Of a stretch of DNA of 64,000 bases, positions 1 through 10,559 are shown in pieces (the stretch's first letter is position 1; each line of letters opens with the position of its first letter). The stretch comes from Sipunculus nudus (lineage: Eukaryota > Annelida > Sipuncula > Golfingiida > Sipunculidae), in the NCBI GenBank assembly GCA_026874595.1, contig CM049310.1, forward strand, positions 52,032,558-52,096,557, written 5' to 3'. The notes beneath the pieces were generated by a model. The model did no database searches. It was given only the letters and a program-made list of their open reading frames with translations, and was not told where the DNA came from. A program made the translations under genes and the position numbers.

Positions 1-165
1 TCAGATGAAACAGAGCTTTGCAAATGGCTTTTGCAACAAGTGACCTTTCTACCCCCGCATATATGCAACCTACTACCTTAGGTTACATGTTTCCCCTTGT
101 CAACATTGCTGTGTTTACACATCCTTCAGAAATCACATGAATTCTTTTTCAAAAGGTGTTTTGGG
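1..165 (-). mobile_element. Fragment of hAT-like repeat family (copy A), cut by window edge
   Basis: Read on the minus strand, this stretch matches the right part of the element at 37876-39801, especially 39320-39475. Shared landmarks include GGATGTGTAAAC, GGTTGCATATATG, GGTAGAAAGGT and CATTTGCAAAGCTCTG, in the same order and spacing. Similarity fades beyond about position 165. The end of the element lies outside the window. There is no coding potential. This is a repeat copy seen directly; its class is inferred from the better-preserved copy. Confidence 0.75.
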
Positions 166-2780
166 CACCTTTATTACTAAAAACTGCGCCGGCTTTTGCG
201 TCAGGTGACGTTTTCTTTAATATATATCTGCATGCGAGCGGGATAACCTGTCTACCAACATTCCCGGCAGTGCACGTACTTGTTTACCTGTGCCAGGGCC
301 TTAAGCATCCTCCTCGTTCTTAAAAAAAACCTGTATCGTCCCTTACATTTGCCTTATTAACAAAATGGTAAAGGGAAACTCAAACAGTCATATGTTGTAT
401 TTAACTCTCATATTAAAACATGTTTTGTCGGAATATTCACTCCTGTAATTTCGTATGCATCTGCTACGGTATATTCTAAACCTAAAGGTTTACATAATAC
501 CAATGATATTTCTTTTTATGTCTCATCAACATTGAAGACGATAATAAACTTTCGGATGACAAACATGTTTGTAGATAACTTCTTAATGAGGTATTGGTTG
601 CTTTCATTCCCCTTTAGAGATTTTAAAATTTGATCAGCATGCTAGAGAGACAACTGTGCATCCAGTTTCAAATGAGGCAGAAAATATACATATGTTACAC
701 CTTTGCTACAACTAGTATGGGTTGGTACAAGAAAAAGTCCATCCGTCAGTCACTTTACTTTTTCTATTTTGTTACGTTCTAAATATTTTCTTAATATAAT
801 TAATAAAATGTTTCATTCTTCCTCTTGTATAAAATCATTTTTTTCTGTTAAAAACAATCATGATCTAAATTTATTCATTGTATTTTAGATTAGAAGGTTC
901 CATTTTTCCTACTGCGTAAAATCAATATTTCGCGAAAAGCAATACATCATATTAACAGAAAGCTGGAACATCTGTCTAAACTGAAATGCAACCTGACGAT
1001 GAATACTGATTACATCAGATTAAAAGATGTGTTTATGGAAAATGGAATGATCACAAATCTTGTGCAATTTACAACTCGGCTTTTACGTCTGGTGAATCTG
1101 AGAAAGAACTGTCCTACTCATTTATAATATAAAAAAGGAATATTAATTAATATTTAGCAATATATAAGCCAGCAGTTTGCAGATTCATCTATTCTCATCA
1201 GCTTGATATATCGATGTCATTCAAAGTAATGTTCTTATTCTTATCACTCTGTTCAACCATTCCGTGACTGGATTATTTTATATGTCAACAGCATGGATGG
1301 TATTGAAGTTGATGGCTCTTCTTGTGAATGCCACTTGCGAGTCGCATTAATTGAAACATTAATTTTATTCTATTTATAGTTAAATTAAACGCGGCAGACA
1401 GGCGGAGAGGCCTCATTACCGCAGATGACGGTATGATGATGTCCAAGCATTTCTTGTAATTACCTGGAAATATTTGATCATTATCGCTTCACCTCATGCC
1501 GAGAGTCCGACCATGTTCTAACGGAAATCGGCTCGCTCTGATCGGAAGTTCGTCCTGATTCTACCAATTACGTAGCCGTAATTAGCTTTGTACTGGGCCC
1601 AGTGAGATGAAGAGGGCGATTAACTCGGCAGGGAATTTCGTCCGCTACAGTGGACACAGGACTTGGGTCTTATTGCTAAAACCAGTGCCGTGTAATAAAT
1701 ATCCGATGACGCCTGTCAACTCAAGATTCCCGACGGATATTTACCTTCTTTAAGGCTTATAACACTTGACATGTAATGTTTGATCCAAGTATTCCGGACT
1801 CATCCATAAAGTGTGCTTATATTATACTCTTTGGTTAAATGGAGATTATTATCAGTCCTAATGGTCGTTAGGATCGTACGCACCAAGATCATTAGAGGCA
1901 ATAAAAAGTTAAAAAAAAAACACACTTGGAAAATCTACAATTTAGCATTTCTTAAGTTAACTAAAAGTCTACCATGCACATAGAAACAGCAGTACCAATA
2001 GGAAAGACTCCAATATCTATATACATAATTTAGATCACGGTTTAAGAAAATAGTTTAAGTGCATTTGTGACTTATATTTAATTGCTGAACATTGAATAAA
2101 GACGGATTATAAGCAGGACTTCTAATTTAATAATAGGGTCATCTGAAGTAAAAAGGAAATTGTCCCTGGTGCATATAAAATAACTATTGATGATTTGGGA
2201 ACAACCTTACGGACCGTATTATTTACATGAATAATAATGAAATTATAATAATAATTAAAGCAACTAATAAAATGTACAATAAGAAAGTAAAACAGGCGAA
2301 AAAAGGGAAGAGCATGTTAAAGCCTCCCTACATTTTCTTTAGGGTTGAGTTCGGGTAGTGCTAAAGTGCAGCTCGGTTAAGCTTTAGCTGCTCTCACACT
2401 CGACACTGAGATTGATATTTTCAGAATGCTGCCACCATATGCAACGTCTAGTGTATAAACGGAAGCCCTCCTGTACCGGCTACACGAGTTCGATGTGAAC
2501 CATTCGTTTCCACACTGACTGGCGGAACTCCGTATCAAAGAAACAGTGCTGAGTGACGAGACGCCTTGCGTTTTAATGGGTGGTCGAGCGGAGTGGTCAA
2601 ATGGGTAGCTCTCTGACCCCCTGAGCGAGTCCAGGTGCAGGGGATATTTGGAAAAGAGCGGTATGCAGGTACATCGCCGGAGCCGGGGTTCCTCTAGACG
2701 GGTACTTACATCCGACGTGTACTCTTGCATATCAAATATCCCTCTGTGAATTGTCCAACACCCGTACCAGACCTTTAACC
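166..2780. other. AT-rich stretch without recognised gene
   Basis: I see only short chance reading frames here (61 codons at 703-888 on plus, 117 codons at 2377-2730 on minus) with no recognisable domain. Local AT-rich runs such as paired TTAATTAAT motifs occur near 1140. No repeat structure was found by eye. Confidence 0.5.
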
Positions 2781-2789
2781 GAGCCAGTA

Positions 2790-2880
2790 TCTAGGAGGTG
2801 GTGGCCTAATGGGCGCCAATTCAAGTGATAGTTGGCTGCATGCATACTGTTGTCCGAATCTGGCGCGGCTTTCAGAGGGC
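2790..2880 (+). mobile_element. Possible degraded tRNA-derived SINE head
   Basis: TGGCCTAATGG at about 2801 matches the pol III A-box consensus with one change. About 45 bases downstream, TGTCCGAATCT near 2851 is a poor B-box (about three changes). No acceptor stem or body is recognisable. It could be chance; listed because the A-box resembles those of the candidates at 25.8 and 44.5 kb. Confidence 0.2.
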
Positions 2881-3297
2881 GTGTAAAGCCTTAAGGTGTA
2901 TAACCATCCGGCTTGGAAGACCCAGTGGTCGTGGTTGAACCTATATTGTTTAAAATACACAAATTTGGGAATCATTACTTTTGGAACGAGAAAGTATTTC
3001 CCCCAAAATATCATTTAAAGACTCGCGAATGATCAATTTAGTTTTAAAACGTTCACGCCTTTATCATCATGTACATCATTTTGTCTGTTCTCGATATTAT
3101 TATATTGTCAAATCGGCAATGTAATTTTGACCGAGGGATTTGAATGGTAAATTTTGCCATTCAACCGTGTACTACAATGCATGTTAAACAGCGGCCCATA
3201 TCATGTCTTGGTCGAAATCAGAATATTTTATTATCGTGTCGTGTGTTCACAGGGACAGTTTTGCTTAAAGTTTATAATTAAAATATTAGTGTTCAAA

Positions 3298-3440
3298 TAT
3301 AGGGGCCCGGGTTCGATCTCAGGCGTGGCTATGAGAGTGGGGTTCAGTGGCCCGCTCAAAATCTGTAGTTTTCTCCCGTTTCCTCAACCCTACAGACCAC
3401 GTGCGAAACCAACTGAACCATGGAGAGGTCTTATAGATGT
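3298..3440 (+). mobile_element. tRNA-derived SINE fragment (same family as 8278-8462)
   Basis: The copy begins at the B-box region (CCCGGGTTCGATCTC; B-box core GGTTCGATCTC) and continues through GTGGCTATGAGAGTGGG, a TGGCCCGC block, a TTTTCTCC block and ends near AACCATGGAGAGG. The same blocks in the same order occur in the minus-strand copy at 8278-8462, which has a good A-box. Here the A-box half is missing or decayed, so this is a 5'-truncated or eroded copy. A 100-codon reading frame spanning it is a shadow. Confidence 0.75.
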
Positions 3441-6420
3441 TGGTAATCTTTTTTAAAACAAACCCATGGGGCAAAAGTTTTTATTTTTGTGCAGGAAACA
3501 TAACACGCCTGATGCGTATTTAGATTAGGAATTTGAAACCTTGCCACGCGCCCCACAAGCTGTTTTCACCCATGGTGCCAAACCAAAATATCTTGCCTGA
3601 CTCGAAAAAACACCTTTCCGGCAGAGTCAGAAAAGAATTAATTTTATACTCATATAAATTAAAAAATAAATAAAATGTCATTTTTTTTGCATCTGTACTT
3701 TTTATCGTTATTTCAAAAAAGATCGTCTTCCGATCGGCTGCAGACCACGGCATTATAAAGTGTGAGGAGGCCGCAAGATTGGAACATATAACGTGCTACA
3801 CATTCAAATTGACAACTGCAAAGGCGTAAAGGCACTGATATCAGCGCCTGGGTAAAATACATTTGTTAACGCTGATTGCTAGCCAACATCTGGCGAACGT
3901 AAAGCCATTGATAAAAACTTGTTTTATTTCCAAACATAACATCTGCGTCACTGAATCGATAGAACTCTGGATCGGGCGTCTGGCCTAGTATCAGATGAAC
4001 ATGCCACCATTTAGTTCCCCTGTGATTTCCATAACGAATAGCTCCCACAGGAAAGGCCAGATTTTACCGTCGCCATCAAGTCCATAGTTTTTTCAAAGGT
4101 TCACAGAACTGGATTATGTTCGGTTCCCATTGCTCAATAAGACTTTGTCTCCCAGAGGGCTCCGGCTTATGCCCGGACCAAACTCTTCCGTTTTATTTTG
4201 CATACCGTAGGGAGTCACTTTGATACGCCAATGAAAGCCATAAGAGGGTGTCTATCCACCTATAGTATCCTCAAAAAGGAATTAAACTTCGAAACTGTGG
4301 TTGGATCATTTTCCGGCTTGCGGCCGCATCGTCGCCTACTCGGCTTCCAGCGACAGTCTTGGTATTTAAAAAGCGATCTGTCCCAGGAAAGGTCATTTGA
4401 CATCGATCCCTGAGGTAATTTTGCTGCCAGAAAACGTCCAACAAATATAAGTACGGTCAATAAATCCTTGCAGTAAACATGGTTTATACATCTATCAAGA
4501 TTCCCTAACCTTTATTTAAAAAAAAAGGACGACACAAAAAGTGGCGTTGATGTTACTGTTTTTGTCAAATATATTTATTCATGTGTATTTTCATTATCAC
4601 CCGTGATAAGAAAGTAAAAAAAAAACAAAACAAAAAAAAAAACTCAGATTGTTTGAAACGGCACCTGCTATGCCGGGTTGTAGAGTGGCATCAATTTATC
4701 TTCAAAGGTAGGGGGGGGGGCAAAATTTCTTGAAACATTATTGTAAACTTGCAGGCTAAATACGAATTTTGAATATGTCATCGTTCCACACACACACATA
4801 CAGACACACACATTCTAATTATTGTTTTTCTTCATTTACAGTATAAAAATTTTACTCTCCGAATATCAGGGTGGATGATTACATTTATCATGCCCCTTGC
4901 ATGATATATATGGGGGGGGGGGGGCTGCATTGACGCTCCTGGGGTTGTACATTTTACTAAGCCTCGGAATCCCAGGTGCAGCATGCATAACGGAGGGTCA
5001 GATCGATCAGTTGCCTTGAACGTGGATACACGTGGTCTTCCTGAAGGCTCTTAATATTCCTGGCAAACATCATGGAGACAGCTGATTAACAGTAGCCCTT
5101 CCTAACCAGAATTGGCGAGATCTTTAAAGTAAATTGATTTTTTTTATATGTGCCCGTGTGTTCTATTACTTGAGATTTCTTAATTGAACAATTTTCAAAG
5201 TGTGCCCCGAACCACTGTGCATATTGTTATATTTGGACGGAGTTAATTAACTTCTTTAAATAAGAACGTCACATACACTTATTTTACAATGATAGTGAGT
5301 AGCGAAGAAATTGTCTGACTGCAATCAATTATTAATTAATCATCACTGAATTTAATTAATTTTCGTGTTGTTGTACTTAATCCTGACATTAACAGTTATA
5401 ACCTGCCGTTGTGTACCACTCATTTGTGTCTAACATTTTGGAATTAAAGCCTGTATATAGAGAAAGGGCCACATAAAAAATTTTTGCTTAAATGTCTTTG
5501 ATTCCGTAACACCACACACTCTAACTTAATGCACTTGTCCTAGGTAAAACTGACATGAAACCAGAGAAGGGCTGCGGGTAGAAGAAATTGGTCGTCAAAG
5601 AGACAACCAGTATTTAAACACGCTCTTGGCACAGACATTGTGTCAATAAAAGGCTCCAAAAGTTCCAATTACGTCAGGTTTTGCACACTACTAGAATTCC
5701 TCAAACAGGCCGTGGCTTGTATCGCTGAGCGTAAAAATAAAATCCATATCCTAATTGACAAGCTGTAGGAAAACACTATGGTAAGTACATGAGGGACTAT
5801 TTTTTCATAAGAGCCCAATCCGGTGACATGTTTCTATTGTCCTAATCGGAAGAATACAAACACCATCACATTGGCTCAAGCAGAGGAACAACAATCATTT
5901 GACAAACACAACAAGCACGCATGCTTTTATATAATATGCATACTTTTTAGACCGCTATTTTCATCCACAGTATAATTGCTACGTACACGTTATGCTGACC
6001 TTACATTTAATCTAGAAAGTTTTCAGACTTATTAAAGATCGACAACGAAATCCAAAAACCCAATGATGAGAATTAAAGATTACACTTATATATTGTTTAA
6101 AATAATCTCAAGGTTTAAATAAATCTCCAGGATTATGTAACAGTCCGTATTTTACCACATTGAACAAAATGGAAGATTTTCTTATCCGTCTTCTGTATTG
6201 ACACTTTAGCTAGAACTCGCAACCGTAAACCATTGTCACGGCGATTTGTAATCTGTAGCTGGTATTAATTATGAAGGGCTTGTTTGGAAAAGTTTAATAC
6301 AGCGACTAACAAAAGACTTCCAACTGCTACAAGTAACTCGAAGGACCAAGAACTCGGAGATTTAATATAAACCTCAATGCCCGTTGGCACAAGAACAAAC
6401 TTTGAAACTTCAGATTATGT
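3441..6420. other. Unique AT-rich stretch with homopolymer tracts
   Basis: No gene recognised. It holds A-rich tracts at 4615-4641, a 10-base G tract at 4711-4720, a 13-base G tract at 4912-4924, a CA-rich stretch near 4785-4812, and TTAATTAAT-type AT motifs around 5328-5362. Reading frames (60-77 codons) look like chance. Confidence 0.5.
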
Positions 6421-6712
6421 CCGCTTTAGTTTACCCCCGGTAACTTGAAATGGATTTGTGTCAATATTAATGTAATTAACATTATACAATTTATTTTTGT
6501 GACATTTTTATTTTTCAATTTCATCTTTATAATATCTTTTTTTTCATGGGGTTTATTAATATAATATACCATGAGTTAAAAGCATAATAATTTATAATTT
6601 AGGTAAATCAACGAGAAGGTAATCTGCACAGTGGGGGGGGGGGGGGGGGGGGTAACTGAGATGAGGTTCCGAATAGCCCTAGGGGTAATCTGAAATGAGG
6701 GTAACCGCTTTT
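6421..6712. repeat. Dispersed repeat with GGGGTAATCTGAAAT motif and 20-base G tract
   Basis: The left edge carries TTTACCCCCGGTAACTTGAA and the right edge AGGGGTAATCTGAAATGAGG. The interior is very AT-rich, with a 20-base G run at 6633-6652 followed by GTAACTGAGATGAGG. The same motifs bound the foldback element at 33.2-33.7 kb, and AGGGGTAATCTGGAAC occurs again at 47101. Probably a non-autonomous DNA transposon or its remnant; the boundaries are approximate. Confidence 0.45.
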
Positions 6713-8030
6713 TGCACCTGATAAAATATATTTAGGTGTGGTTTTTGTAATCTTAGAGGCTGGGGATACATTTTGCTGGTTTTACATATTACATAATTAA
6801 GATATATGATAGAAAGTCTACAAGGCATATCTAACATCAACATAATGAGCTGAAACTTAATAGTTCGGATTCAGATTTAACATGCGGGAAGACCCGTTGT
6901 ACTTAGAACTATGCATCACAGAGGAAAAAAGTGTGAGACAGGGAAACCGTAGTCTTATTTGATCAGTCTTTCCTGACACTGGAGTCCCACACCTTCGTGC
7001 TTCCGGGAGGAAAACATATCAAAGTCTCCCACGTTGGACAAAGAAGCCTAGCAATTTCGTACTGGGTGGGTTTCGGATGTATTACTGTAATTGGAGCGAA
7101 GGAACTCCGAAATAGCTATGATAAGAGGGTTAGCGACTCGAATGCATGGCCTTCTCAGTTTGTTAGAGGCCCAAACTACCCAGTTTAAATGTAGGACTTC
7201 ACAATGTAGACGTGTCGCCTAATTGGGTTTCTTAGGTCTTAAAGGTCTGACAACAGGTCTGGGCACACCGCAGTCTGCCAAGTCAAGCCGCCAACGGGGC
7301 CGTAATGGGGACTACTGTTAGATGAACCTTGATGACCCAATTAAAGCACATTAACACCAAATTAAAAAAAAAAGGAAAATTCGTGTGAATTTAAAAAGGG
7401 TACGGCATTTTAGATACGGAACATGGTTTTACGAGGGCGTTAACTTGGTAAAATTAAAAATATATAAAAAATGCCATCCACGAACAAATAGAGGAGGCAT
7501 TTTAAGGTGGTATGTATACCAAAATATTATTTTAAAGAAAAATTTTGTTAAAGAAACCTTTTAAAGGTATGATAGAAGCAGTCGTTTTTACCCATTCGTG
7601 GCTTTCATGAACTTCCAATAATTAAAGAAAGGCACCATGGGAGGAGGATGCAGATTAGTTCATAGTACTTATAGCAACTTGGCATCGATATCAGCTCGGC
7701 AAGAAACGGGGAACGATAGGAAAGGCAGCAAAATAAACACCATCTCATAACACAACTAGAGGAGTAAATACTTGTCGTAAAAAATGATTTTTTTTTCCAA
7801 AACCGAATTTATCCATCTGCATATAGTGGTAGCGCAGATACTGGCTGGTCGCACTGGCTGGCGCTTGAAGATAAATTATATGATACTATTGAAAGCGATT
7901 CAGTGTTATGGACCCATCAAACGTTGGCTTCATGCGGAAGTTTTTGATGGTCTCAAAAGTCAGCAAGCCCAATTTTTTTCATTAAAACGCTTTTTATATT
8001 CAGTGCATAGGAAACATGAATAAAATTTTG

Positions 8031-8032
<2 letters not shown>
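6713..8032. other. Stretch without recognised feature
   Basis: Only frames under 80 codons; none resembles a known protein. No repeat seen by eye. Confidence 0.45.

Positions 8033-8086
<54 letters not shown>
8033..8086. repeat. (TA)n microsatellite
   Basis: Uninterrupted TA dinucleotide tract of 54 bases. Frames running through it that encode YIYIYI are artefacts. Confidence 0.97.
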
Positions 8087-8089
<3 letters not shown>

Positions 8090-8095
8090 TCATAC

Positions 8096-8225
8096 ATACA
8101 AAAAAAATATTCAGTTTTGTACTAATATGAACCGTTGTTATGGTTCCCAACATACAGTCGATCACACACCTCAGGAGAATAATTTCATATGTACGTAATT
8201 ATATATATAATATATATATATATAA
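8096..8225 (+). repeat. Diverged direct repeat, left copy, followed by TA-rich tract
   Basis: From about 8096 to 8202 the sequence aligns with 9195-9301, with shared anchors CAGTTTTGTACT, ACCGTTGT, ATACAGTCG, CACCTCAGGAGA and TTTCATATGTACGTAATTA. The offset is about 1099 bases. A TA-rich tract follows this copy (8199-8225), and the 54-base (TA)n array lies just before it. This is either a segmental duplication or two copies of a dispersed repeat. Confidence 0.7.
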
Positions 8226-8277
8226 AGTTTATTTGTTTTATATGGATTGTACAATTATAGTTATAATAACTAATACG

Positions 8278-8462
8278 TGGCACTCTCCATGGTTCGGGTG
8301 TTGGCGCTCAGTAGTCAGTAAGGATGGGGTGAACCGGAGGACCCGGAGAAAACCACCGGCCTTGGGCGGGCCACCACAACCCACTCTCATAGCCAAGCCG
8401 GGAATCACACCCGGGTCGCCAGCGGAGAGGGCCGAGCGTTTTACCACTCAGCCATCAACTAC
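8278..8462 (-). mobile_element. tRNA-derived SINE, reverse orientation
   Basis: Read on the minus strand, it starts near 8462 with TGGCTGAGTGG, an exact match to the pol III A-box consensus. About 35 bases on comes GGTGTGATTCC, a B-box with two changes, within CGACCCGGGTGTGATTCCCG. The tRNA-unrelated body follows: GTGGCTATGAGAGTGGG, TGGCCCGCCCAAGGCC, GGTTTTCTCCGGGTCCTCCG and, at the end, AACCATGGAGAGTGCC. Body blocks of this type are common in SINEs of marine invertebrates (family knowledge). No poly(A) tail is visible; the 3' end abuts AT-rich DNA. Frames of 146 and 69 codons across it are shadows. Confidence 0.85.
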
Positions 8463-8942
8463 TGAACAGAATTTTATTTATGTAGCCTTACGTCTCCGAC
8501 TGAAGAAAATTTATACTTTAATCTTTAATGCGAGGGTGACTCGACTTATGTTAAGTTCAGGAAGTTCTTGCATGCACTGAGGAAAATTACATAAACTAGA
8601 ACATATAGTCAGATTATTGTAATGCAAGCATTGAGCAGGGATAATTTCTGACAGTCTAGATAGCTTAATTCCTTCACATACAAGACGGACAAATAAACCT
8701 GAGGGACCCAACAGAGGTCAGTCGCCGGACCTCCCATTAGAGCAAATGGTATAACACGGTAATTTTCGTGGCAAACATGAGATAAAGTCTGAGTGTCCTT
8801 CTGTGCAGACAACTAGCCAGTATATCCAAACCTAGACACACCAATCTTTCTTTACATCAGCAGGGACTAACCCATGCCACCAACAAGTACTACTTCATTG
8901 AGGAAACTGGACGTGTAAAACGGATCCGCGTACAACAGATTG

Positions 8943-9040
8943 TGTATATATATATATATATCTATATATGTATATATCTATATATATATATTGTAAAAAC
9001 AAAAAATATTTACGATCTATCTCTCTCTCTCTCTTTCTCC

Positions 9041-9079
<39 letters not shown>

Positions 9080-9145
9080 ATGTATAAACACAAAATATTT
9101 ACGATCTCTCTCTCTCTCTTTATATACATATAAATATAAAAATAT
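8943..9145. repeat. Compound TA / CT microsatellite with an internal duplication
   Basis: TA-rich 8943-8991, CT-rich 9017-9058, TA 9059-9079, CT 9105-9119, then AT-rich. The linker ACAAAATATTTACGATCT occurs twice (about 8999 and 9089, the first with one difference), so the compound repeat itself seems to have duplicated in tandem. Confidence 0.9.
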
Positions 9146-9194
9146 ATACAATCATCACTAATATTGTCAGTTATATTAAACAGTTATTGAATAA

Positions 9195-9301
9195 TACAAA
9201 AAAAAGAATTCAGTTTTGTACTTATATAAACCGTTGTGATGGTTTCCAAAATACAGTCGCACAGACACCTCAGGAGAGAAATTTCATATGTACGTAATTA
9301 T
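9195..9301 (+). repeat. Diverged direct repeat, right copy
   Basis: Counterpart of 8096-8202, sharing the long anchors listed there with scattered substitutions and a few small indels. Ends at the shared TTTCATATGTACGTAATTA, after which the two loci diverge. Confidence 0.7.
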
Positions 9302-9609
9302 GACAGCATTTGAACGAGTCGCGTAACTCCAGTAGTAACGAGGTCGGAAGGAAGTGATGATAATTTCACGAATTATCCTGTTCCCTGCACGCTGTATTCT
9401 CTGGAGGCTTTCATGACTCGGCACCATGTCGGCCCGCCGCACAATGCCGCGGTACGGCCGGCTTCCGACTGGACTTATATCGTCAGAGACTTGTTGTCTG
9501 GTTATGATGCCCCGCTGGGGAGAGTGCGTGTCCAGCGCGGTGCTTTCAGCACACAAACAAGTTTATACGACTCGACAGGTCACATTTGTAACCTCCCTGC
9601 ACGTAACCT

Positions 9610-9626
9610 CCCCCCCCCCCCCCCCC
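9610..9626. repeat. Poly-C tract (17)
   Basis: Seventeen consecutive C residues, followed after a few bases by a nine-base A run. The preceding bases contain GTAACCTCC twice, so on the other strand the G tract is followed by AGGTTAC, resembling the flank of the G tracts at 6633 and 37315. Confidence 0.95.
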
Positions 9627-9685
9627 TCTAAAAAAAAAACGGTTTGGAGGCACATTTACTTTTCGGTTTGTTGAAATCTGCGTGG

Positions 9686-9981
9686 CTAGGGACCCCCAAA
9701 AATAAAAGGCATGGTTCTCTGGCACCGCCCGCGTCAATTTTTACCCCACCCCCCGCATCATTTTTTAAAATTTTTTCTTTTAAGAAGATAAATAATACAA
9801 TTTAAGAAGTGCTTTTACCCGTTCAGCAAAAAAATAAAAAATGTTATTTTCAAAACTTTGCCTGATCATATGACAATTTTTTCGAAACATTCAAAAAAAA
9901 GGTCAAAAATAAAATACGGCCCGCCCGCACTGATTTCTGAAAAAAGTGCCTTAGAACCATACCATATTTTTTTGGCCTAGG
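9686..9981. mobile_element. Foldback (MITE-like) element with imperfect terminal inverted repeats
   Basis: The left end reads CTAGGGACCCCCAAAAATAA and then GGCATGGTTCTCTGGCAC. The reverse complement of the right end reads CTAGGCCAAAAAAATATGG and then TATGGTTCTAAGGCAC. The inverted similarity spans about 35 bases. Just inside each end lies a GC-rich CGCCCGC block in an otherwise A/T-homopolymer-rich interior. There is no coding capacity, and length is about 296 bases. A TA target duplication is possible because both ends contain CTAG, but this is not decisive. Class not assigned. Confidence 0.55.
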
Positions 9982-10520
9982 ATGTCCAGTTTAAATAAAT
10001 GAGATGACCAGAACCATAAATCAAACGCCCTTACTATTTATTAAAGTGTGAAATGGGCGCCAAGACCTTTACTGCATTAAGAATAAAAGATTTACCCTTC
10101 AGATAAAAAAAAAACAAAAACACAAGTACATGTTAATTGAGGTGCTAATAATTCTACTCTAATATGCGTTTATGCTCTTGCCTATGGTCAGATACATAAT
10201 GGTCTATCAATGTCTATATGAAAGCATCAACAATGCGAAAAGCAGAGGTTCGGCCTTTTAAACGTAAACGAAATTGAAAGTTATAGTGTATATATTGGGA
10301 AAAAGCTATAAAAATATATACAATATATAAAATACCTAAATTTAAAGCGAGAGAACCGGCCAATACAACCTACGTTTATCTTCATGGCCAATTAACAAAG
10401 CTTGTAATATGACTTTGGCGATTGTGATTAGATCATCGTCGTGGGAGACCGTAATTAAAAAAAAACACCTAAAAAAAGAAATAAGGAATAAATCACCGTA
10501 CCATATTAGTGTATTATGAT

Positions 10521-10559
<39 letters not shown>

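Noticed and set aside
2377-2730. 117-codon minus frame, and a TGGTCGAGCGG A-box-like word near 2580 on plus
   Set aside because: No domain in the frame; the nearest B-box-like word is over 100 bases away, too far for a tRNA-type promoter.
8140-8580. 146-codon plus frame
   Set aside because: Runs through the minus-strand SINE and TA-rich DNA; a shadow.
8942-9133. 63-codon frame encoding YIYI and SLSL repeats
   Set aside because: Pure translation of TA and CT microsatellites.
9284-9556. 90-codon minus frame with ESLQRIQRAGNRII, faintly like the region after the reverse transcriptase domain of LINEs
   Set aside because: Similarity is only a short word pattern; no RT motifs or neighbouring frames support a LINE.
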